From an uncultured Verrucomicrobiota bacterium (GTDB lineage: Bacteria; Verrucomicrobiota; Kiritimatiellia; RFP12; UBA1067), in NCBI GenBank assembly GCA_946615275.1, contig CAMOHV010000051.1:1-7428 (forward strand): a stretch of 7,428 bases of DNA, written 5' to 3'. Below are positions 1 through 5,800 of this stretch, piece after piece (position 1 is the stretch's first letter; the number at the start of each line of letters is the position of its first letter). Both the position numbers and the translations under genes were made by a program. The notes below the pieces were generated by a model that saw only the letters and a program-made list of their open reading frames with translations, was not told the DNA's origin and searched no databases.

Positions 1-1
1 C

Positions 2-418
2 AAGGGCGGATCGCCGTGCCAGACGTTCGGCGTGTCGTTCGGCGACCGCTTCAAGGGCGGCGAGGAGATCTGGACGAGCGCGACGGGCCCGCGCGCCTCG
101 GCCGGACAGCTTCGCTCCGGCGCGTGGCAGCGCCTCACGCTCTGCTTCCCTTCGCCAGGCGCGCAGAAGGCGCACTCGGGCGCGGCGCCGATCTGCTCCT
201 ACGCGCGCATCGATGTGCGCGCGCCTGACGGCGGATGGACTCTGGGCGAATGGCGCGCGGCGTCGCTAGGCGGTGTGGAGATCACCGGTCCGCTCACGCA
301 TTTCGACCTGCTCGGATACGGTCGCACAAGGATGTTCTTCGACAATGTAGTCTGGGGCTTCACCGACGCTCCTCCGCATGTGACGGTCGGAATTGTCGGT
401 ATTGTGGAAAAACGGTGA
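2..418 (+). CDS. C-terminal part of a probable exported beta-sandwich (LamG-like) protein, 5' end outside window
   Basis: The frame is open from the first complete codon at base 2 to the TGA at 416-418, giving 138 residues of a longer protein. A GTG at 32 lies inside the open frame and has no Shine-Dalgarno sequence, so it is not taken as the start. The chain is rich in Gly, Trp, Phe and Arg and alternates hydrophobic with polar residues, as beta-strands do. The segment GAWQRLTLCF resembles the strand of LamG/concanavalin-like domains usually written G-x-W-x-x-V/L-A/T. Near the end, RMFFDNVVW resembles the closing strand of such a sandwich. The last residues (VGIVGIVEKR) are a short hydrophobic strand followed by basic residues. 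No catalytic motif is visible. Carbohydrate or surface binding is a guess from the fold. Third positions are strongly G/C, like the gene at 2815 and unlike the next gene. It is probably cotranscribed with the gene at 429. Confidence 0.72.
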   Translation, partial: KGGSPCQTFGVSFGDRFKGGEEIWTSATGPRASAGQLRSGAWQRLTLCFPSPGAQKAHSGAAPICSYARIDVRAPDGGWTLGEWRAASLGGVEITGPLTHFDLLGYGRTRMFFDNVVWGFTDAPPHVTVGIVGIVEKR

Positions 419-424
419 AGGAGG
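418..424 (+). promoter_or_regulatory. Ribosome binding site overlapping the upstream stop codon
   Basis: AAGGAGG is a perfect Shine-Dalgarno sequence beginning on the last base of the preceding TGA (416-418), four bases before the ATG at 429. It decides the start of the 728-residue protein in favour of 429 over an upstream in-frame TTG at 393. A stop codon touching the Shine-Dalgarno sequence is the usual geometry for translational coupling within an operon. Confidence 0.85.
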
Positions 425-428
425 AAGT

Positions 429-2615
429 ATGAGTTTGAGAACTTGTGGGTTGCTTCGCGTTTTAACTTTTTTTGTGTGCATTGCTGCCAGCATCTTATGC
501 CATGGTTGGAACTTTATTAATTTCATCGGAAGGTGGGAGAAACGTGATGAGTTTGCCGTAATGATGAACGATTGGGCCAAGTTTGCGCGCACAAACCGCA
601 CAGTCGAGACTGAGATTAGTTTCCTGAACGACAAGACCTTGCCGTTTTTGCTGAAGGAGATGCCGGATCCGTTTGTGGAGGGCGGAAGCGAGGCCTGCAA
701 GCCGTGGGCGAAGGAAGGACACGATGTATATTTGCAGGCGCTACGGACGGTTGCCGGAGCGAAGGCATGGTGCTTCGACGACGCTTTATGTCGGCATGCC
801 CGCGGTCTTGTGGAGAAGGGGACGTGCGATCCGCTACTGCGCATTCTCGCGGCGCTCGATCCAGAACAAGGACGTTACTGGGATAACAAGCGTCCGGTGG
901 CGGAATTGTCCGAAGTGGAAAAGGAACTCGATGGCAAGCAACAGCAAGGTTTCTTGAGATTTCTCCTGGTCTATGCAAAGTTGATGGTCAACGCCGATCC
1001 GAAGGTCAAGGGCTATGGCGAGGCCATGTCTGCCTTTAGGAAATGGATGCAGGAACGTCCCGATGCGGCGGGGAATGAACGGGTCGTTCAGCATGTCGGC
1101 GCGTCGTATTTTGGTGTCATCTACCCGGAAATGTACAAAGGCGTTGCTTCATTCGAGTGGTCGTGCCAGGTGGCGGAGGCGCACAAGGAGATGTCGGAGT
1201 ACGTGGCCAGAGCCGGGAATGGTCCCGGAAGAAGTCTGCCGAGACATAGCTTCGAGATTCTGGCGGACGGTCGGACTCGATGCGAGCGGATGTTGAAGCT
1301 CGCCGAAGCCTGGGAGCCTGGCCGTCCCGAGACGGTTGCCGCGCTCTTATACGTCACCGGCGTGAGTCGCCGAGCCACGGCCGGTGGACTGGACGAGCTT
1401 TTTCTGAAATTGTCCAGAAGGAAACTTGACGATCACGATGGTCTCCACCAGTACATTTGGCATCGTCTTTATCCTCGCTGGCACGGCGATCATGGTTATC
1501 GCGAAATGCTGGCATTCGCTGATGCATGTCTGCGGACGGAACGTCACGACACGATGCTGCCTTTTCTTTTCGCGGAGTTGCAGTGCAGATACGTGTACGA
1601 CGCCGAATTGGATCCATTTGCTTATTTCAAGAAGGAGGTCAAATGTTCCGACAGGGCGATCGACGTATGCATGCGTCAAGCCACTAACGTCTGCGCACAC
1701 GGGTATGCAAGGATGAACGCTCCCTTCGTCGGAGCGGCCATTTCGTATTATGCCGGCAGATATGAGCTGATTCCGGAATTCACCCGGCGCATGAACTGCC
1801 AGTACAAATTCGATCCCTTCAGTTTTGGGCGTGTGTTTGCAGATTCAGGAAGACTGACAGATGCTTTTGATGCGCTGTCAGGCACGAACGCAGCCGTGTG
1901 TGTTCGCTGGCGCCGCATGTATGACGAAGGCCGTTTCCGTGAGCTGGTGGACGAGATGGCGAGCGCTCCGCAAGATGTCTTCACGGAGGAGTCGTCGCGC
2001 GGTTTTGCCACCACGCTCCGCCTCAACGCGCGCATGAAAGCGGACTTCCCGCTCGGTAAATATATCCACGGCAGGGTGAAACCGTACTTTCCGGGTTGGT
2101 GGAACGTTGGATGGTGGCGAAGCGGTGACAACAGTTTCGACACATATAGAGGATTTGACTGGAAATCAACGCTCACTTGGAGGGCAGAGCTCCCAAAGGA
2201 CCATGAACTGCATTTCACGCTTGTTCCCAAGCCCAAGACAAAAGGGCCTCATATTCTTGTCGTTTCGCGTTATGTCGATCAAGACGACTATATGCGGAAG
2301 CTCAATGGCCTTCCGTTCATAAGGTTCGTATGGGAGGAGGGCCGGACTGGTCTAGTGTTTGAGAAAGACTACAGGAAGATGTTCTCCCGTGATTTCTCCA
2401 ATGCCAAGTGGGTGGCGGCAGATGGTCCGGAGCGCAAGATCCGCATCAAATGCCAAGGCGGGGAAACGTCGGTGTTCATTGGTGATGCGGAAACACCCGT
2501 CTTGTCTGATGTCTCTAAGGGCGCATGGTCGAATGCGCCGGCCGTGGGCTACGCTAGATTTCGTGGCGCCGATGTGCGAATATGGCGTCTTTTCACGCGT
2601 CGACCTTGGGAATGA
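429..2615 (+). CDS. Exported or membrane-anchored helical protein with DUF4034-like motif and C-terminal beta-sandwich
   Basis: This encodes 728 residues from the ATG at 429. Residues 1-25 form a signal-like segment: Arg4 and Arg10, then the hydrophobic run VLTFFVCIAASIL. There is no good lipobox, and an uncleaved anchor is possible. Residues of about 30-540 look helical with repeat-like, TPR-style packing. Residues 342-363 (YIWHRLYPRWHGDHGYREML, then AF) resemble the conserved L-x-P-x-W-G-G-S...M-L-A-F core I associate with DUF4034, a family of unknown function; the assignment is from memory of the motif. Residues of about 548-728 change to a beta-rich, Trp-rich region. Its end (RKIRIKCQGG, then GYARFRGADVRIWRLF) resembles a DUF1080/LamG-type sandwich. 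There are 17 cysteines, 14 of them after the signal, including C406, C414 and C422 exactly eight apart. GC content is clearly lower than in both neighbouring genes, above all in the first 200 bases. No enzyme activity can be assigned. The reading frame is confident; the function is unknown. Confidence 0.85.
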   Translation: MSLRTCGLLRVLTFFVCIAASILCHGWNFINFIGRWEKRDEFAVMMNDWAKFARTNRTVETEISFLNDKTLPFLLKEMPDPFVEGGSEACKPWAKEGHDVYLQALRTVAGAKAWCFDDALCRHARGLVEKGTCDPLLRILAALDPEQGRYWDNKRPVAELSEVEKELDGKQQQGFLRFLLVYAKLMVNADPKVKGYGEAMSAFRKWMQERPDAAGNERVVQHVGASYFGVIYPEMYKGVASFEWSCQVAEAHKEMSEYVARAGNGPGRSLPRHSFEILADGRTRCERMLKLAEAWEPGRPETVAALLYVTGVSRRATAGGLDELFLKLSRRKLDDHDGLHQYIWHRLYPRWHGDHGYREMLAFADACLRTERHDTMLPFLFAELQCRYVYDAELDPFAYFKKEVKCSDRAIDVCMRQATNVCAHGYARMNAPFVGAAISYYAGRYELIPEFTRRMNCQYKFDPFSFGRVFADSGRLTDAFDALSGTNAAVCVRWRRMYDEGRFRELVDEMASAPQDVFTEESSRGFATTLRLNARMKADFPLGKYIHGRVKPYFPGWWNVGWWRSGDNSFDTYRGFDWKSTLTWRAELPKDHELHFTLVPKPKTKGPHILVVSRYVDQDDYMRKLNGLPFIRFVWEEGRTGLVFEKDYRKMFSRDFSNAKWVAADGPERKIRIKCQGGETSVFIGDAETPVLSDVSKGAWSNAPAVGYARFRGADVRIWRLFTRRPWE

Positions 2616-2664
2616 ATTTGCTTGCGACGTCATGAAAGGTGGTTAGTGGTTAGTGAGTTTGGAC
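2616..2664. other. Short spacer after the 728-residue gene, no clear terminator
   Basis: No GC-rich stem followed by a T-run is present, so transcription may continue into the next gene. The only structure is an exact tandem duplication of GGTTAGT at 2641-2654, too short to interpret. Confidence 0.4.
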
Positions 2665-2694
2665 TTGCCCTTGTTGGGCCACATTTGATATAAT
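2665..2694 (+). promoter_or_regulatory. Predicted sigma-70 type promoter with extended -10
   Basis: TATAAT at 2689-2694 is a perfect -10 hexamer. It is preceded by TG at 2686-2687 and one base, giving the extended -10 form TGnTATAAT. The best -35 candidate is TTGCCC at 2665-2670 (four of six matches to TTGACA) with an 18-base spacer. Transcription would start near 2700-2702 and leave a 5' leader of about 113 bases before the ATG at 2815. The -35 region also holds a small inverted repeat (GCCC at 2667-2670, GGGC at 2676-2679), which could be an operator half-pair or chance. The surrounding sequence is much more AT-rich than the genes, as expected for a promoter. Confidence 0.65.
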
Positions 2695-2719
2695 CTTGGC
2701 GTTCAACAAGGAGTAGCTT

Positions 2720-2797
2720 TTGCATTTTCGGCTTGCGGGGAACCTCTTGATTATGATATCATATCCTCACGGCGGATTGTCTGGAATGTCCGCCTGA
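2720..2797 (+). CDS. Possible 25-residue leader peptide upstream of the giant gene
   Basis: An AAGGAG Shine-Dalgarno sequence at 2708-2713 is followed after six bases by TTG at 2720, which opens a 25-codon frame ending at TGA 2795-2797. The peptide begins MHFRLAGNLL and continues through a hydrophobic stretch (LLIMISY) to a Gly/Ser-rich end. It lies wholly inside the predicted 5' leader of the downstream gene. It runs through both arms of the hairpin at 2765-2799 and stops four bases before the next Shine-Dalgarno sequence. Translation would therefore melt the hairpin and place a terminating ribosome at the main start site. The TTG start and the short length make chance occurrence quite possible. 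No homologous leader is recognised. Confidence 0.3.
   Translation: MHFRLAGNLLIMISYPHGGLSGMSA
2752..2763. repeat. 12-bp perfect palindrome in the 5' leader
   Basis: TATGATATCATA is a perfect inverted repeat without a spacer, lying in the leader between the predicted transcription start and the hairpin. It could be the site of a dimeric DNA-binding repressor acting as a roadblock, or it could be chance in an AT-rich stretch. It is too short and AT-rich to be a stable RNA hairpin by itself. Confidence 0.45.
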
Positions 2798-2799
2798 GG
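2765..2799 (+). promoter_or_regulatory. Stable RNA hairpin one base before the ribosome binding site
   Basis: CCTCA (2765-2769) pairs with TGAGG (2795-2799), and GGCGGA (2771-2776) pairs with TCCGCC (2789-2794). A single bulged C lies at 2770 and the loop is 12 bases (2777-2788). The 11 paired bases are mostly G-C. No T-run follows, so it is not an intrinsic terminator. One base separates it from the AAGGAG at 2801. It could protect the mRNA, control ribosome access, or be the target of an RNA-binding protein. The pairing is seen directly; the role is inferred. Confidence 0.65.
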
Positions 2800-2800
2800 C

Positions 2801-2806
2801 AAGGAG
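2801..2806 (+). promoter_or_regulatory. Ribosome binding site of the giant beta-helix gene
   Basis: AAGGAG lies eight bases before the ATG at 2815, an ideal spacing, and fixes the start directly in front of a clear signal peptide. The heptamer CAAGGAG occurs twice in the leader (2707-2713 and 2800-2806); the first copy would serve the possible leader peptide. Confidence 0.85.
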
Positions 2807-2814
2807 AACGTTCA

Positions 2815-5800
2815 ATGCGAAAAAACACATTTCCCTTCGGCACGGTCGCGATTGTCGCGGCCGTCACCATGTGCCTTTCAACGGCCCGTGCAGATGCGAT
2901 CGTGTGGAGATCGGGCGTGGACGGATCGTGGAGCGAAGACGCGAAATGGAATCCGTCCCGCCAGCCCGCCGATCTTGACGCCATCACGATCGGCGCGGGC
3001 GGCACGTACACGGTCGCGATGCCGCAAAGCGATCTCGTGCTGCGCCCGAATTCGTTCCGCATCACCGCCAACAATGGATCCACGATCACCATCGACGGAC
3101 GCGGCGGATCCTTCACGATGCCCGCGTGCGACGCGGACACGTACGTGAACGAACCCTGGGGCATCAACGCTTCGAAGGGCCACTTCTTCAATCTCGAGAC
3201 GTACAACCTGACCGACAACAAGAAGCACGCCATCGTGTCGATGACGAACGCGCACTTCACCGTTTCCTGCGCCAACGACGACGCGCGCCTCGACATCTGG
3301 GACGGCTTCATGAACTTCTACGACCCGTGCGGAGTGGCCTACGCCAGCCACCCGTTCACGACCGCCGCGTACACGCAGAACAACCTCGAAATACACGTCC
3401 ACTCGAATGCGCATCTGCGCCTGCCGACGCTCAACTTCCGCGCGAACGCTCTCGGGACTAATCTTATTGCGTTCCACGGTGGCGGCAGCGAGGTGCTTGG
3501 AACTTTGAACATTCCGTCCAAGAATTTCACTCCGGCGCTTCACACGACCGGCGAGATTCTGGCGACTGACGGCGCCGTTCTGTCGCTCAACAACGTTACG
3601 ATCGGCGGCGACATCACGCTCAGCGGCGTGTACTACATCTCCACGAACCGCACGGCGAGGATATCGGCGGACAAGGGATCGGAGATCGTCTTCAACGGAG
3701 CGCTGAACCATCCCACGGGCAGCAGACTGGAGCTGGACTTCAGAGACGGCGCAACGGCCACGTTCAATGGCGAAGTGCATCTTGCGCACGGCAGCATGGC
3801 CACTTCGGCCGTGTGCGTGGCGGACGCCACGTTGAAAACCACCAAGACGTTCGCGCTTGGCAAGACCGGTCTGCCGGCCACCGCATACAGCACGTTCCAT
3901 GCCACGAACTCGACCATCTCCATCGCCCCCGATCTGAGCATAGGCAACGGCGTGTTCTGCGTGAAGGACTGCACCACCACGGTAAACCACTTCTATCCAG
4001 GCTACCAGGGCAACGCGGGCACTTACGGCGAGGCGATATTCGACGGCGGAAAGGTCTCGCTCGGCGTCGTCTACTGCGGGCTCAACCGCGACGGCGGCGC
4101 CGTGTTCAGGGGCGGCGCGCAGGTCACCACCTTCGGCAGCGAGTTCCTCGTGGGCAAAGACGCGAACACGTACGGCGACATGACGATAGAGGACGACGAC
4201 ACCAGCGTGACTGCCAAGGCGACTGGCAGCGGCAAGCAGATAAACATCGGCCTTAACGGGCACGGCACGCTCCGCATGAAGGGCGGCACGCTTCTCATCC
4301 CCTCCAACGGTCTATATCTTGGCGACGGCTCGACCTCCACGGGCATAGTGGAGCAGACGGGCGGCGACATCGTGGTGTCGGGGTCGGAGGGCCTGCTCGT
4401 GGGCCATGTGGGCTGGGCCGAATACACGATCTCGGGCGGCACGCTCACGACGCCGCAGATACGCCTCGCATGGCAGGGGGGCGCATCGAATCCCACGAAC
4501 GTGATGCGGATCGCGGGCGGCCTCGTCTCCGTCACGACCACCGAGGCGATGAAGGGCGTGAACGTGTGCGACTCGCAGAACACGAAATGCCGCCTGGAGC
4601 TGCGCGGCGGCGTGCTGCAGGGCCACCGCGTGCGCGGGTGGACGGGGGCTTCCGCGAAGGGCGGCGGCGGATGGGCGGTGCTGGACGCGGACGGCGGCAC
4701 GATCCGCGCGCACACGTCCTCCGACGGCTTCGTGGAGAACTTCGACGAGGCCGTTCTCGGCGCGAAGGGCCTCACGCTCGAATCGGCCTATCCCGTCACG
4801 ATTTCGCAGAACTTCGCGGACAAGCCGGGCGAGGCCGGCCGCCTGGTCCTTGCCGGGAGCGCGGTGAAGACGCTCACCGGCGCGGCGTCGGAGGAGAGCG
4901 TGCTGGAGATCGTGGACGGCGTCGCGCTTTTCGCCTCGGGAGCGTCGCACCATTCAGCCGTGGTCGTCACGAACTCCGCCGTGCTGTCCTTCGCGGGGGC
5001 GTCCTCCGGCGCGACGTTCAAGGGACTTGCGCTTGGGTCTGCGGAGACGATGGGCATTCTCGCGATGGAGCTTTCAGACAGGATCGTCCTCGAGGCCGAG
5101 CCGACGTTCGGCAACTTCAGCGTGCGCATCGCGGACGCGACGTATGCCGTAGGCGCGTACCCGCTCATCACGTGCCCCGGCGAGGCGTCGGCGGCGACGG
5201 TCGAGGCGTGGAAGGGCGGCTATGTGGCGGAAGGGCGCATCGAGGGGATGGCGTATTCCTTCACGGCGGCATACGACGCGGAGGCGGGCAAGACGGTGTT
5301 CAGCCTCGTCGTGGCCGAGGGGTCGGGCATAACGGGAGAGTCCGTGTGGAAGGGGCCGGGATCGCAGTGGGGCGATGCGGCGAACTGGGATGCGGAGCCG
5401 CCGGACGGGGCGTCTGCGGCGGTGTTCTCGTCCGAGAGCGCGCCGTCGCCGGTGAACGTGGGCGGCGAGCAGATCGTCGGCGCGCTCGACTTCACGTCCG
5501 CGAAGGGATACGTGCTTGAGGGGGCGGGGTCGATACGCATGTCGGACAGCGGTTCGCCGAGAGTCACCGCCGCGGCAGGCTCCTATTCGATAGGCGTGGG
5601 CCTTTCGCTTCCGTCGCTTACGGACTTCGACGTGACGAGCCCCGCGGTGCTGACCGTGGCGGGGCCCGTCAGGCGCGGCGGCATCGTGAAGCTCGGCACG
5701 GGCCGCCTGCAGCTCGAATCGCCGCAGAACGAAATCGCGATGGGGCTGCGCGTCTCCGAGGGAATGCTCTCGCTCGCGTCGTTCGCCGCCTCGGGCATGG

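Noticed and set aside
393..428. Upstream in-frame TTG start adding 12 residues to the 728-residue protein
   Set aside because: It lies within the preceding coding region and would put a polar stretch before the signal sequence. The perfect AAGGAGG at 418-424 points to the ATG at 429.
477..500. Possible lipoprotein cysteine in the signal region of the 728-residue protein
   Set aside because: The residues before the cysteines (SIL-C and FFV-C) do not fit the usual lipobox with a small residue at -1 and Leu at -3.
2641..2654. Tandem GGTTAGT duplication after the 728-residue gene
   Set aside because: Two copies of seven bases are not enough to call a functional repeat or operator; nothing nearby matches it.
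2667..2679. GCCC/GGGC inverted repeat as a transcription terminator of the 728-residue gene
   Set aside because: The stem is only four base pairs, no T-run follows, and it overlaps the -35 region of a good promoter.
2878..4263. Long open frame of 461 codons on the minus strand
   Set aside because: It is antisense to the giant gene. Its product is a Val/Arg/Ala/His-rich string without domain-like patterning, as expected from the complement of a GC-rich codon-biased gene. The + strand frame has a signal peptide, ribosome binding site and recognisable repeats.
4470..5519. 349-codon + strand frame overlapping the giant gene
   Set aside because: It is a shifted-frame shadow rich in Arg and Gly, with no ribosome binding site, lying inside the most GC-rich part of the real gene.
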